From NCBI RefSeq assembly GCF_003667565.1, contig NZ_RCUX01000003.1, positions 186,001 to 250,000 on the forward strand: a stretch of DNA of 64,000 nucleotides. The letters are read 5' to 3'. The stretch comes from Mycetocola tolaasinivorans. GTDB lineage: Bacteria > Actinomycetota > Actinomycetes > Actinomycetales > Microbacteriaceae. Under the pieces are notes generated by a model. It was not told the origin of the DNA. It searched no databases and was given only the letters and a program-made list of their open reading frames with translations. Positions 9,484-18,072 of the stretch are shown here, in pieces (position 1 is the stretch's first letter; each line of letters begins with the position of its first letter). The position numbers were made by a program, and so were the translations under genes.

Positions 9484-10811
9484 GATGCCGCCCCCGTGTG
9501 TACGGTGAGGCCCTTGTTGCGCATCGCCCGGATAATCAGCCTCTCCGCCGAGCGCAGCCCATCAACGAGGCTCTGCCCGGCGGCTTTCTTGCGAAACTCA
9601 TCGGCCAAAATGTTGAATGACTGCTGGGTGATTGGCCACCAGCTCCAGTCGGGGTTCTGATCGGCCGCAGCCGGAATCATGATCTCCTCGTTATAGCGTT
9701 GCCCGCCGAAGAAGGGAGCGGGCTTGCTGCGTGCGGCACCGATGTAGTCGGGGGTTGGTGACCAGCCGATGCCGCGGGAGATTTCGGCGTCGATGCCCGC
9801 GCGCTCCGAGGTGAGCCAGGCGGCGAACTCTACTGCCTCGCGCGGATGCTTCCCGTGCGCGAGGACGCCCACCGTCGAGCCGCCGAGCGCGCTCGATCCG
9901 TAGCCGGTGTGTCCCCAGCGCGGCATGGGGGCGACGCCCCACTTGCCGGCACCGCCCTGAATATCGGCGATGATCGCGTCGGCCCAGCTCGCGCTCGTGA
10001 CGCTCGCGATACGGTCGGCGGCGGCCGCGGCGAACCAGGGTGGCGAGAATGGCCCATACTCGGTGAGCAGGAGCTTTCGATCGAGTGCCCGGTCGAAGAA
10101 CCGTGCCACGGTGAGCGTGGGTTCATCGAGGAGATTCACCCGCCAGCCATCACGCTCCGGCGTGACCCAGCGGGCACCTGCCTGGGTCGCATAGGAGATG
10201 AAGGGGCCGGCATCGGAGAGGGAGAAGCAGTCCATCCAGGCCCTTTTTTGGCGCAGTTCGACGGCGATCTCCGCCCACTCCTCCCAGGTTTTGGGTGGTG
10301 TTGCCCCCACGGATTCGAGCAGCGGTCGGTGATAGTACAGGGCCATCGGTCCGGAGTCCTGGGGGAGCGCGTAGACACCGTCGAGGAAGCTGACCTGTTG
10401 CCAGAGCGTCGGATCGTAGCGGGGCTTGAGCGCCAGCGCGCCGGCGTCCGCGATGTTGGTGAGGCCGCCCGCGAGCAGGAACTCGGGGATGTTGCGGTAC
10501 TCCACCTGGCCAAGATCCGGCCCGCCCCCGGCCGCGAGGGCCGCATACATTTTCTGGTATCCGCCGTTATTTCCCTGTGGGATCGGTGTGACGCGCACCT
10601 GAATGTGTGGGTTGTTGCGGTTCCAGATATCGGCGACCGGCTGCATATCCTTGAGCCAGGTCCAGTAGTTCAGGGTAACGACCTCGGGGGAGGAGGGATT
10701 GAGGGCACCGCCGCGTCCGAGCTGACCGGGTGTGGTGCAACCGCTGAGTAGTGCGGTGCCCAATCCGGCGAAGCCGAGCGCAACGAGGTGCCTTCGGGTG
10801 AGTTCAACCAT
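9480..10811 (-). CDS. sugar-binding lipoprotein of ABC transporter, Tat-type signal
   Basis: Extracellular solute-binding protein family 1, 443 residues. The N-terminus has a twin-arginine motif (TRRHLVALG), a hydrophobic stretch and the lipobox LLSGC, so it is probably exported folded by the Tat system and lipid-anchored. The mature domain begins around VVTLNYWTWLKDMQPV, typical of MalE-like binding proteins. First gene of the beta-galactoside operon; its start lies 130 nt from the divergent TetR gene, so both promoters share that gap. Confidence 0.92.
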   Translation of the reverse strand: MVELTRRHLVALGFAGLGTALLSGCTTPGQLGRGGALNPSSPEVVTLNYWTWLKDMQPVADIWNRNNPHIQVRVTPIPQGNNGGYQKMYAALAAGGGPDLGQVEYRNIPEFLLAGGLTNIADAGALALKPRYDPTLWQQVSFLDGVYALPQDSGPMALYYHRPLLESVGATPPKTWEEWAEIAVELRQKRAWMDCFSLSDAGPFISYATQAGARWVTPERDGWRVNLLDEPTLTVARFFDRALDRKLLLTEYGPFSPPWFAAAAADRIASVTSASWADAIIADIQGGAGKWGVAPMPRWGHTGYGSSALGGSTVGVLAHGKHPREAVEFAAWLTSERAGIDAEISRGIGWSPTPDYIGAARSKPAPFFGGQRYNEEIMIPAAADQNPDWSWWPITQQSFNILADEFRKKAAGQSLVDGLRSAERLIIRAMRNKGLTVHTGAAS

Positions 10812-10848
10812 AGTTTCTCCACTTCACTGTGGGCGGCCGGTTCGGGTT

Positions 10849-10863
10849 GTTCCGGCCGGGAAC
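10849..10863. promoter_or_regulatory. candidate operator between lac operon and tetR gene
   Basis: Short palindrome GTTCC-GGCCG-GGAAC in the 130-bp divergent gap, between the two start codons. TetR-type regulators often bind such dyads next to their own gene. The assignment rests only on symmetry and position. Confidence 0.3.
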
Positions 10864-10929
10864 GAATCGAGGCTAACATTAAATTCGAGTAAGCGCACGG
10901 TTTTCGTAAAGCAAAATTGAACTTCGCGC

Positions 10930-10935
10930 TAAAAT
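10930..10935 (+). promoter_or_regulatory. -10 hexamer of a leaderless tetR transcript
   Basis: TAAAAT ends 6 nt before the ATG of the TetR gene and no Shine-Dalgarno sequence fits in between, so transcription should start at or within a base or two of the start codon. No good -35 is visible. Confidence 0.5.
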
Positions 10936-10941
10936 GACCGC

Positions 10942-11592
10942 ATGACTGTCCCGAAGAAGCGTGGTCCACGTGGCCCCTACGCGAAGAGTGTCGAGAGACG
11001 CAGCCAAATTCTCGCTGCGACCGAGTGGGTCTTCCGGATGCGCGGATACCGGGCGGGCACCCTTCAGGAAATCGCCGATCGTGCCGGAATGGGGCAGTCA
11101 AGTCTGCTGCATCATTTTCCCACCAAGGAGGCACTCCTGCGTGCCGTCCTGATCGAACGTGATGTGCGCGCCGATGATCTCGTGATTTCCGGAGACATCT
11201 CATCCATGGTGGTGGGCCTTGCCCGAGAAAACGAATCGAACCGCGGTCCCGTTGAGCTGTATTCGGTGCTCCTTGGAGAAGCGACCACTCAGGATCATCC
11301 GGCTCGCGAGTACTTTCAGGAGCGCCTTGAGCGTGTGCACACTCTCTACGCACAGATTCTCCAGGGCCACGCCGATGCCGGGGAGCTTCGCCCGGGCGTC
11401 GACCCATCCGGTGCCGCTTCCGCGCTCGTCGCCCTCTGGGATGGCACCCAGCAGCAGTGGCTGCTGGGTGCTCCCGGGGTGAGTGTCCCGGATGTTCTGG
11501 GGCGCTATCTTGCGCTGTTGTTTACCGATGAGGGCATGCCTGAGGGACTGCGCCCGTACTCCGGTCGCTCATTGGCCGGCCAGGCGGAGTAA
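10942..11592 (+). CDS. TetR-family transcriptional regulator
   Basis: 216-residue one-component repressor. After a basic N-terminal tail (KKRGPRGPYAK) the TetR helix-turn-helix is at about residues 20-65, with the recognition segment TLQEIADRAGMGQSSLLHHF followed by TKEALL. The C-terminal ligand domain (about 75-200) is unspecific. It is divergent from the beta-galactoside operon and is the obvious local candidate for its regulator; lac-type operons are more often run by LacI proteins, so the effector is open. The start looks leaderless. A bidirectional hairpin follows the gene. Confidence 0.9.
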   Translation: MTVPKKRGPRGPYAKSVERRSQILAATEWVFRMRGYRAGTLQEIADRAGMGQSSLLHHFPTKEALLRAVLIERDVRADDLVISGDISSMVVGLARENESNRGPVELYSVLLGEATTQDHPAREYFQERLERVHTLYAQILQGHADAGELRPGVDPSGAASALVALWDGTQQQWLLGAPGVSVPDVLGRYLALLFTDEGMPEGLRPYSGRSLAGQAE

Positions 11593-11617
11593 GGCCGGGG
11601 TGCATGCGCCCAACACA

Positions 11618-11655
11618 AATGCCGCGATCCGGGACCATTCCCGAATCGCGGCATT
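11618..11655. terminator. bidirectional terminator hairpin
   Basis: AATGCCGCGAT...ATCGCGGCATT, 11 bp plus an inner CGGGA/TCCCG extension with a CCAT loop, between the convergent TetR gene and the NAD(P)-binding protein gene. Confidence 0.75.
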
Positions 11656-11669
11656 CGTAACCCTGCGGC

Positions 11670-12314
11670 CTAGTAGGCCACGGTGAAGCGGGCGCGGTTG
11701 TGGGTCGGGGTCGTGACCTCGTCCACGACGGCCTGGGCGAAGTCGGCGCCGGAGATTTCGGACTTTCCCTCGGCATCGGCGAGGAGGACGTCGCCGCCCA
11801 CGCGGAACGTGCCGGTCTTTTCGCCCTCGGCCCAGGCTCCAAATCCGCCGGCGGGGCTCACGTAGAACCAGTTCAGCGACTCGGGCGAGCGGCGCAGGTT
11901 TTCGAGAACCTCGCCCATCTCGAAGGCCTCGGGCTTCACGGCATCCGGGAACTCCGGGGTGTCAACCACGCGGATTCCGCCGGGGGCAACCAGCAGCGAG
12001 CCTGCCCCGCCGATGACGCCGAGGCGAACGCCCGCGGCATCGGCCTTCTCCGCGATGCGGGCGATCAGCGGGGCGATGGTGCCCGCCTGGTCTCCGCGCG
12101 GGGAGAGGGCAACTACGAGTGTCTCGGTGCCGGCGATCGCGGCGTCCAGCGCTGCATCATCCTGCACGTCGGCCGCGACGTACTCGATATCCGGGGCGGG
12201 TGCCTCGGGAAGGCTGCGGGAGAGTGCGCGCACGGTCAGGCCGCGGGTTGCCGCCTCGCGTGCGATGTGGCCGCCGGCGTATCCGGTGCCGCCAAGGATG
12301 GTGATCTGAGTCAT
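11670..12314 (-). CDS. NAD(P)H-binding NmrA-like oxidoreductase
   Basis: Atypical short-chain dehydrogenase of 214 residues with a Rossmann dinucleotide motif at the very N-terminus (ILGGTGYAGGHIA). The family includes NmrA-like redox sensors and NAD(P)H:quinone reductase-like proteins; no catalytic YxxxK motif is obvious, so substrate and activity are unknown. The start at MTQITILGG is chosen because it has an AAAGGA ribosome site and leaves an intact Rossmann fold; a longer upstream reading frame has no such signal. It is divergent from an HxlR regulator (127 nt between starts), a common pairing in which the regulator controls the reductase in response to electrophile or oxidative stress. 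Confidence 0.85.
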   Translation of the reverse strand: MTQITILGGTGYAGGHIAREAATRGLTVRALSRSLPEAPAPDIEYVAADVQDDAALDAAIAGTETLVVALSPRGDQAGTIAPLIARIAEKADAAGVRLGVIGGAGSLLVAPGGIRVVDTPEFPDAVKPEAFEMGEVLENLRRSPESLNWFYVSPAGGFGAWAEGEKTGTFRVGGDVLLADAEGKSEISGADFAQAVVDEVTTPTHNRARFTVAY

Positions 12315-12440
12315 GAGGATGTCCTTTCGCTGTGCGGGCACCGTGGTCAGCCCCGCATTAGTTACGATAGGAGAGTAAAGCGACCTTGGGAAGTAGGCAC
12401 TTTGCGGTAACCATGACTTTTCCGCCGAAAGAGACAAAAG

Positions 12441-12818
12441 ATGACGCATCTTCCGTATGACCCGTACAACCGAAACTGCCCGACCCGAAAGCTACTCGAC
12501 CGCATCGGAGATCGCTGGACCGTGCTGATCGTGGGCGCACTCGGTGAGGGGCCACAGCGCTTTGGCGAGATCGCGCGCCGGGTAGACGGGGTTTCCCAGA
12601 AGATGCTCACCCAGACGCTGCGGGGGCTCGAACGCGACGGGCTCGTGCGACGCACCGTCTTTGCAGAAATGCCGCCACGGGTTGAATACGCCCTGACGCC
12701 GGTTGGCCAGACCCTGCGTGAACCGCTGCGCGCCCTGGAAGACTGGGCGCGGGAGTACATGGCGGACATCGAGGGTGCCCGTGACGTCTATGACGACGCC
12801 GCGGTGAACGTCGCATAG
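12441..12818 (+). CDS. HxlR-family winged-helix regulator
   Basis: 125-residue dimeric winged-helix DNA-binding protein. The HxlR signature is clear: CPTRKLLDRIGDRWTVLIVG near residue 13, then RFGEIARRVDGVSQKMLTQTL (recognition helix) and the wing ending in PPRVEYALTPVGQTL. The single N-terminal Cys (in NRNCPTRK) is at the position that senses quinones, diamide or aldehydes in several characterised HxlR proteins (YodB, HypR), so redox regulation is a reasonable inference. It is divergent from the NmrA-like reductase gene, the likely target. The site GAAAGAG precedes the ATG. Confidence 0.92.
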   Translation: MTHLPYDPYNRNCPTRKLLDRIGDRWTVLIVGALGEGPQRFGEIARRVDGVSQKMLTQTLRGLERDGLVRRTVFAEMPPRVEYALTPVGQTLREPLRALEDWAREYMADIEGARDVYDDAAVNVA

Positions 12819-12894
12819 TCGGCGTTTTCACAGCTCACCGACATCAAGATCGGGCACGATCAGGTATCACCACCGTTTCGACCCGGGAGTCCTC

Positions 12895-13587
12895 GTGAAA
12901 AAGAAGTCCGCCATCATCCTCGCCTCGATTGTCGGCGGGGCACTCGTGCTCGGCGGTGTGGCCTTCGCCGTCGGCCCCACCTTCTACCGCGACAACATTG
13001 CCGCGAAACCCTCCGCCGAACCCACGGCCGCGATCGGCGCCCTCGGCGGTTCGACCCTGACGCCCGATCAGCTCGCGGGTACCTGGAACGTCGCCAAGGA
13101 TTCCACCGCCGGATACCGGGTGAAGGAGGTTCTGAACGGCACCGACGTGACCGTGACCGGACGCACCTCGGAGGTCACCGGATCTGTCGAGGTCACCGGC
13201 ACCGGCATCACCGCCGGAACAGTGAACGTCGATGTGAGCTCCATTGCCACCGATTCCGCCCAGCGTGACAACTACTTCCGCAACAACGTGGTGCTTGCCG
13301 ATGCCCACCCCACCGCCACCTTCACGCTGACCTCGCCCGTGGCACTGCCGACGAACGCCACGACCGGGGAACACTCGGTGCAGGTGACCGGCACGCTGGA
13401 ACTCGCCGGAAAGACGCGAGACGTGACCGCCACCGTAACCGCGGGGCTCGACGGCAGCACCGCGAAGATCGCCGGATCCATTCCGATCACCTTTGCCGAC
13501 TTTGGTATGGAGGCCCCGAGCCTCGGATTCGTGAAGGTGGAACCCGCGGGTAGCGTCGAGTTCCTGCTGCAGCTGTCCCACGGTTAG
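12895..13587 (+). CDS. YceI family protein, membrane-anchored or exported
   Basis: 230 residues. A basic start KKKSAIILASIVGGALVL and one hydrophobic helix form a signal anchor or signal peptide; the YceI domain occupies about residues 55-230 (LAGTWNVAKDSTAGYRVKE to the end). YceI proteins are lipocalin-like barrels that bind long isoprenoid or polyprenyl chains; typical motifs DVSSIATDSAQRDNYFR and HPTATFTLT are present. The start is a GTG with GGGAG 6 nt upstream. Function in this organism is unknown. It is followed after 95 nt by an SDR gene on the same strand. Confidence 0.9.
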   Translation: MKKKSAIILASIVGGALVLGGVAFAVGPTFYRDNIAAKPSAEPTAAIGALGGSTLTPDQLAGTWNVAKDSTAGYRVKEVLNGTDVTVTGRTSEVTGSVEVTGTGITAGTVNVDVSSIATDSAQRDNYFRNNVVLADAHPTATFTLTSPVALPTNATTGEHSVQVTGTLELAGKTRDVTATVTAGLDGSTAKIAGSIPITFADFGMEAPSLGFVKVEPAGSVEFLLQLSHG

Positions 13588-13682
13588 GGCCGAAACACGC
13601 GGTCACACTCGGAATATCGGTGCTCTCCCGCGGTTATAGTCACCACGTGCACGACTTCGTGCGGCAACGGGAGGGAAGAATC

Positions 13683-14279
13683 ATGACTGTTTTGGTGATC
13701 GGGGCAACCGGTGAAATTGGGCGCGCTGCTGTGGCGACGCTGAGCAGGCGCTACGACGTCCTCGGGGTGAGCCGCGGCTCGGAACCCGCGGTGGACATCA
13801 CCCGCCCGGAAACCCTGGACGCACTGTTTTCGACGCATGAACCCTTCGAGGCCATCGTGGTGCTCGCCGGCGCCGTGCCCTTCGCGCCGCTGGCCGACCT
13901 GAGCCGGGAAGACTTCGAGGCCGGTCTGGCCAGCAAGTTCCTGGGCCAGGTGGAGGTGGTTCAGCGCGGCACCGCCCACCTGGTGGACGGTGGTTCGTTC
14001 ACCCTGGTGAGTGGCCTGCTGAGCGATCACCCGGTGCCCGGTTCAGCCGCCGCTTCGGCCATCAACTCCGCGGTTAACGGGTTCGTGGCCGGTGCCGCGC
14101 CCGAGCTGCCGCGCGGCATCCGCATCAACGTGGTCAGCCCCTCACTCGTGAGTGATGAGCCGCAGTATGACGGTCCGTTCGCCGGCTATCCGATAGCACC
14201 CGCGGCACAGGTTGCCCAGAGCATTCTGCGCGCGGTGTCCGGCCAGGAGACCGGCCGGGTACTGCGCGCGGGCTGGTAG
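13683..14279 (+). CDS. short-chain dehydrogenase-like protein lacking YxxxK
   Basis: 198-residue Rossmann-fold protein starting MTVLVIGATGEIGRAA, with the GxxGxxG dinucleotide motif at residues 7-13. The start is chosen for its GGGAGGGA ribosome site; upstream in-frame codons have none. Where classical SDRs have Ser then YxxxK, this protein reads LVSGLLSDHPVPGSAAASAI, so the catalytic Tyr and Lys are absent. A small family of such short dehydrogenases is known in bacteria; activity is unproven. A TATAGT hexamer at 13635-13640 may be its -10 element. It ends before a strong hairpin. Confidence 0.8.
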   Translation: MTVLVIGATGEIGRAAVATLSRRYDVLGVSRGSEPAVDITRPETLDALFSTHEPFEAIVVLAGAVPFAPLADLSREDFEAGLASKFLGQVEVVQRGTAHLVDGGSFTLVSGLLSDHPVPGSAAASAINSAVNGFVAGAAPELPRGIRINVVSPSLVSDEPQYDGPFAGYPIAPAAQVAQSILRAVSGQETGRVLRAGW

Positions 14280-14307
14280 ACAGCCGAACGCCCCCGGGCG
14301 TAACGCC

Positions 14308-14348
14308 GAAGCCGGTCGATCTCCCGAGGGAGGTCGACCGGCTTCTGT
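14308..14348. terminator. bidirectional terminator
   Basis: GAAGCCGGTCGA-CTCC / GGAG-TCGACCGGCTTC with a short CGAG loop (one internal mismatch), followed by TTCTGTTGT. It separates the convergent SDR and aldose epimerase genes. Confidence 0.85.
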
Positions 14349-14359
14349 TGTGAGAGTGC

Positions 14360-15259
14360 TCAGTTGAGGCTCAGCGCAAACGTGGTTTCCACCGTCTCAC
14401 CCAGCTGGATGACCAGGGGGCCCAGACGCTCATCCTCGGGATCGTAGGGCCTTACCGAGGGCTCCAGGGCCAGGACGTCGGTGTGCCCATGCCAGGGCGA
14501 GCCCTGGGAGAGTCGGTGCTCCTGCCAGACAAATGCGTAGGGGAAGAGTTCGGCATCCCAGGTGAGGGTTGCCCGAAGGCCGGCCTCGGGGTTATCGAGC
14601 TCCGCGATGCCGCGGCCCCCGGTCGCGTACGCGGCAAAGGCTCCGTGAGCCGCGGGCGGTGCGGGTATGTGGAGCGGAAGCGGGGTATCGCCGAGCGTCA
14701 CGGTGAGCCCGGGCCCCACCAGCGGCGGTGCGAACGCCGGGTGTTCCGCCCAGCTGATGGGCTGAGGCCGAACACCCAGGGAGTTCACGCGCTGGGTGAT
14801 AACAAGCGTGGAGCCGGTAATGCCGAACTCTCGCTCAAGCCGAATCGGGACGCTGTCGAGGGTCAGCCCCAGCCGAACGCTCGCGGGTGAAACCGACAGC
14901 ACCTCCCAGGTACGCCAGGCGGCCTCGCCATGGAAGGGCTGGGCGATACCGTCCACGACCCGCTCGTCACCGGAGTGCGGCACGAGGGTGTGCCAGCCAC
15001 CCAGATAGCGGCGGTGCCACTGCCCGTTGGAGCCGGGGGCGTCCTCCTCACGATCGGGTTCCGCCTCGCGGCGGAAGAGCACCTCGACCGGTTCGCGATC
15101 ACCGCGGCTAAACACCAGCGAATCTAGCCGCGCGCCGACCGGATCGACGCTCGCGGTGAGCGCCGTGCCGGTCAGCGCGAGATGTCCGAGCGCTGCGGGC
15201 ACGAGCGCCGCGAGGTGTGCCGGGGTTTCCCTCACCCGCTCGGCCGGTGCGCTAGGCAC
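14360..15259 (-). CDS. aldose 1-epimerase family protein
   Basis: 299-residue galactose-mutarotase-like beta-sandwich that interconverts alpha and beta anomers of aldoses. Visible family features are the His in WHTLVPHSGDERV, HGEAAWRTWEV and the later SWAEHPAFAPPL (catalytic His/Asp region) followed by a Glu-containing strand near the C-terminus. It overlaps the upstream dehydrogenase gene by 8 nt and is the last gene of a transport and catabolic operon, so it probably mutarotates sugar released by the GH39 enzyme. Exact specificity cannot be read from sequence. Confidence 0.9.
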   Translation of the reverse strand: MPSAPAERVRETPAHLAALVPAALGHLALTGTALTASVDPVGARLDSLVFSRGDREPVEVLFRREAEPDREEDAPGSNGQWHRRYLGGWHTLVPHSGDERVVDGIAQPFHGEAAWRTWEVLSVSPASVRLGLTLDSVPIRLEREFGITGSTLVITQRVNSLGVRPQPISWAEHPAFAPPLVGPGLTVTLGDTPLPLHIPAPPAAHGAFAAYATGGRGIAELDNPEAGLRATLTWDAELFPYAFVWQEHRLSQGSPWHGHTDVLALEPSVRPYDPEDERLGPLVIQLGETVETTFALSLN

Positions 15260-16121
15260 CGGTGCGCCAGCCGTGGTAGTCGGTCAGGCCCAGGAGCTCC
15301 GCCGCGCGGGACGTGTCGTACAGCCCGCCGTACTCGGCCACCGTATCCGGCACCTCGAGCCCGGGGAACGCCGCCGCCACGATCTCGCGGGTGGGCCAGG
15401 GGGACATGGTGTCCGGTGCGGAGACGTTGAGCACGACGGCACCCGCGGAGGGCACCTCGGCGGAACGCAGAATCGAGGTCACGGCGTCCCGGGTGTCCAC
15501 CCAGGCCCACAGGTCACGGCTGCCCGTGGCCGGCGACTGCGCCATCTCGTCCAGCCGAACCTGCAGCCGATCGCCGGTGCCGACGAAGGGGAAGCGGAGG
15601 GTGATCGTCGGCACGTGCCAGCGACGCTCGGTAAAAGCCGCGATCTGCTCCATAAACACCTTGGAGAGTCCGTAGGTGTCGACCACCACGATGGGGTGGT
15701 CCTCATCCACCGGCAGGTACGCCGGCGTGAGGTCGCGGTCGGCCCAGGCAAAGCCCACGGCCGAGGCGCTCGACACGGCAACGATTCGGCGTACCCCGCG
15801 CTCCCCGGCGGTCCCGAGTACCCGGTAGGCAGAGGAAACGTTTCGAACCAGGGTGTCATGATCGTCAAACTGGCCCGGCGACGGAATCGCCGCGAGGTGC
15901 AGCACCGCAAATACGTCATCGCCGGCGGCGTCGAACAGCTCGTCTACGACGCCCTGCTCGCGCAGATCGCCCACCACGGTGGCCGCGGCACCGGGCAGGT
16001 CAAACGGGGCACGATCGGCCGCGACGACCCGATAACCGGCGTCGAGGGCCGCCCGGGCAACCGGGCCGCCGATTCCGCCGGCGGCACCGGTAATAACGAG
16101 GGTGGGAGTGGGAGTTGTCAC
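15252..16121 (-). CDS. NAD-dependent epimerase/dehydratase family, uronate or sugar dehydrogenase-like
   Basis: 289-residue extended SDR. N-terminal Rossmann motif TGAAGGIGGPVA, HLAAIPSPG after strand 4, Ser in VAVSSASAVGFA and the catalytic YGLSK. The length and the early HLAAIPSP motif resemble uronate dehydrogenases and related sugar oxidoreductases rather than the 330-residue nucleotide-sugar epimerases. In a cluster with a mannonate-dehydratase-family enzyme and a GH39 glycosidase, oxidation of a uronic acid or pentose is plausible but inferred. The start is GTG; the gene lies 8 nt behind the permease stop and overlaps the aldose epimerase gene. Confidence 0.82.
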   Translation of the reverse strand: MTTPTPTLVITGAAGGIGGPVARAALDAGYRVVAADRAPFDLPGAAATVVGDLREQGVVDELFDAAGDDVFAVLHLAAIPSPGQFDDHDTLVRNVSSAYRVLGTAGERGVRRIVAVSSASAVGFAWADRDLTPAYLPVDEDHPIVVVDTYGLSKVFMEQIAAFTERRWHVPTITLRFPFVGTGDRLQVRLDEMAQSPATGSRDLWAWVDTRDAVTSILRSAEVPSAGAVVLNVSAPDTMSPWPTREIVAAAFPGLEVPDTVAEYGGLYDTSRAAELLGLTDYHGWRTGA

Positions 16122-16129
16122 GAAGGTTC

Positions 16130-17032
16130 CTAACCTTTCACGGCCCCAACGAGGCCGTTTACGAAGTAGCGCTGCAGACTGAAGAACAGGATGATGATCG
16201 GAATCACCACGATCAGGGCCGCGGCCATGAGCGTGTTGTACTGAACCGTGTCGCCCTGTTGCAGGCTTTGTAGGGCAATGGGAAGGGTGTAGCGGGTGGG
16301 GTCGTTCAGCGAGACGCGGGTCAGCTGATACTCGTTCCAGGTGGGGATGGCGGTCAGCAGCGCGATCGTGATCAGGGCCGGCCGCGCGAGCGGCAGGTAG
16401 ATTCGCGAGAAGATTCGCAGCTCCCCGGCACCGTCCACGCGGGCGGCCTCGCGCAGATCGCCGGGGACGGCGTTAAACGCGTTGGTGAGCAGCAGAATGG
16501 CCAGGGGTGCCGAACCGTTAATAAAAGGCAGGATCAGTCCCAGGTGGGTGCCGAGAATCCCCATCTCGTTTTCCAGCATCACGACCGGCAGCAGCGTCAC
16601 CACACCGGGCACAAACAGCAGCACCAGGAACAGGCGGAACAGCAGCGTCTTGCCGCGGAAACGCAGCACGGAGAATGCGTAGGCTGCGCAGGAGTAGATC
16701 ACGATGACGCCGAGGGTGGTGGCACCGGTGACCAGCAGGCTGTTCAGGAAGTAGTCGAAGAAGTGCAGTCGGTTCCAGGTATCGATCAGGGTGTCGAAGG
16801 TCGGATTGGCGGGAATCAGGTTGTTGCCCGCGTTCACCTCGTCGGTGGTCTTGAACGCGGCCGAGACCATGTAGGCGAACGGGTAGAGGCTGACCACCGC
16901 ATACAGCGCGAGGATGAGCCCCACCACGGTCTTGCCGCTGAGTGAGAACACCCGGGTGTACCAGGGTTTTGGCGCATACGGTGAGGCGGCGGGGGCGCGG
17001 CGCGCGGTGGGCGCGGGGGCGAGGTCTACCAC
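16130..17032 (-). CDS. sugar ABC transporter permease, MalG type
   Basis: 300 residues with about six membrane helices; EAA loop DLREAARVDGAGELRIFSRI. The last residues YFVNGLVGAVKG are the usual end of this family. Its GTG start shares one base with the stop of the preceding permease gene (TAGTG), so the genes are coupled. Second carbohydrate importer of the window; again no ATPase gene is present in the operon. Confidence 0.93.
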   Translation of the reverse strand: MVDLAPAPTARRAPAASPYAPKPWYTRVFSLSGKTVVGLILALYAVVSLYPFAYMVSAAFKTTDEVNAGNNLIPANPTFDTLIDTWNRLHFFDYFLNSLLVTGATTLGVIVIYSCAAYAFSVLRFRGKTLLFRLFLVLLFVPGVVTLLPVVMLENEMGILGTHLGLILPFINGSAPLAILLLTNAFNAVPGDLREAARVDGAGELRIFSRIYLPLARPALITIALLTAIPTWNEYQLTRVSLNDPTRYTLPIALQSLQQGDTVQYNTLMAAALIVVIPIIILFFSLQRYFVNGLVGAVKG

Positions 17033-18069
17033 TACTGGGCCCTCTTCTCGAGTCGTTGGTTGATCAGGGCGATCGCGAGTGCCGCGAGGAACAGCATCCA
17101 GCCGAGGGCGCTCGCAAGACCCAGGGTGGGGGCGAGTTCGGAGAGGAATGCGAGGCGATACGTTTCGAGGCCCAGCACGTTTGTGTGGTTGCCGGGGCCG
17201 CCGTTGGTCATGATCAGGAAGATCTGGAAGCCCTGCAGGGCGTCACGCAGGTTCAGCAGGAACACGATGCCGGTGGTGGCGCGCAGCAGCGGCCACACGA
17301 TGGCGGTGTTCGTGCGCCACCAGCCTGCGCCGTCGAGCGTTGCCGCCTCAAATACCGAGGTGTCAAGCGACTGCAGCCCGGTCAGGTAGAGCAGCATCGC
17401 GACCGGTACGGCCGACCACACGAGCACGATGATCAGGGTGGGCAGCGCGGTATCCGGGTTGCCGAGGAACCCCTGCGGTTGGCTGAGCGAACCGAGCCCG
17501 AGCGCCTTCAGCAGCGCATTGATGGCGCCGTTGGGTTCGAGAATGTACTGCCAGGCGAGGTATACCGCGATGCCCGTGGTGACGTAGGGAACAAAGTAAA
17601 CCGAGCGCAGAATCCCCTGGAATCGCTTGGCGGAGTTCAGGATGATCGCTAGCGGGAAGCTCACCGCGATGGTGAGCACGGGGACGGCGATGCACACCCA
17701 GAGGGTGTTGAGCGCCGCCGCCTGGACGCGCGGAGCGTATGTCTTGCTCCCGAACAGCAGATCGGTGAAGTTTTGGAATCCGACCCACTCCCAGTTCGGG
17801 CTGAAGCCGTTCCAGCGCGCGAAGCTCAGGGCGAGTCCGTAGCCGATGGTGTAAATGCCCATGATCGCAAAGAGGATCAGGGCGGGCGCCACAAACGCGT
17901 ATCCCCAGCGGGATTCGGTGCGGTTGTAGCGGATGCGTGCCCGCTTCGTCGGGCGCGGTGCGGGGGTCGCCGCGGCGGGCGGCGGCGTGGGGGAGTGGCG
18001 GGGATCGAGACGATCCCCGTCACTCCCGACCCCGCGCACGGCGGAGTCGGGAGTAACGTGGCTGGTCAT
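17032..18069 (-). CDS. sugar ABC transporter permease, MalF type
   Basis: 345 residues: a long Pro/Ala/Arg-rich cytoplasmic tail (about 60 residues, including TPPPAAATPAPRPTKRARI) and about six membrane helices starting at WGYAFVAPALILFAIMGIYT. EAA-type loop FEAATLDGAGWWRTNTAI. It begins 3 nt after the stop of the binding-protein gene. It forms the membrane channel with the following permease. Confidence 0.93.
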   Translation of the reverse strand: MTSHVTPDSAVRGVGSDGDRLDPRHSPTPPPAAATPAPRPTKRARIRYNRTESRWGYAFVAPALILFAIMGIYTIGYGLALSFARWNGFSPNWEWVGFQNFTDLLFGSKTYAPRVQAAALNTLWVCIAVPVLTIAVSFPLAIILNSAKRFQGILRSVYFVPYVTTGIAVYLAWQYILEPNGAINALLKALGLGSLSQPQGFLGNPDTALPTLIIVLVWSAVPVAMLLYLTGLQSLDTSVFEAATLDGAGWWRTNTAIVWPLLRATTGIVFLLNLRDALQGFQIFLIMTNGGPGNHTNVLGLETYRLAFLSELAPTLGLASALGWMLFLAALAIALINQRLEKRAQ

Positions 18070-18072
18070 TGT

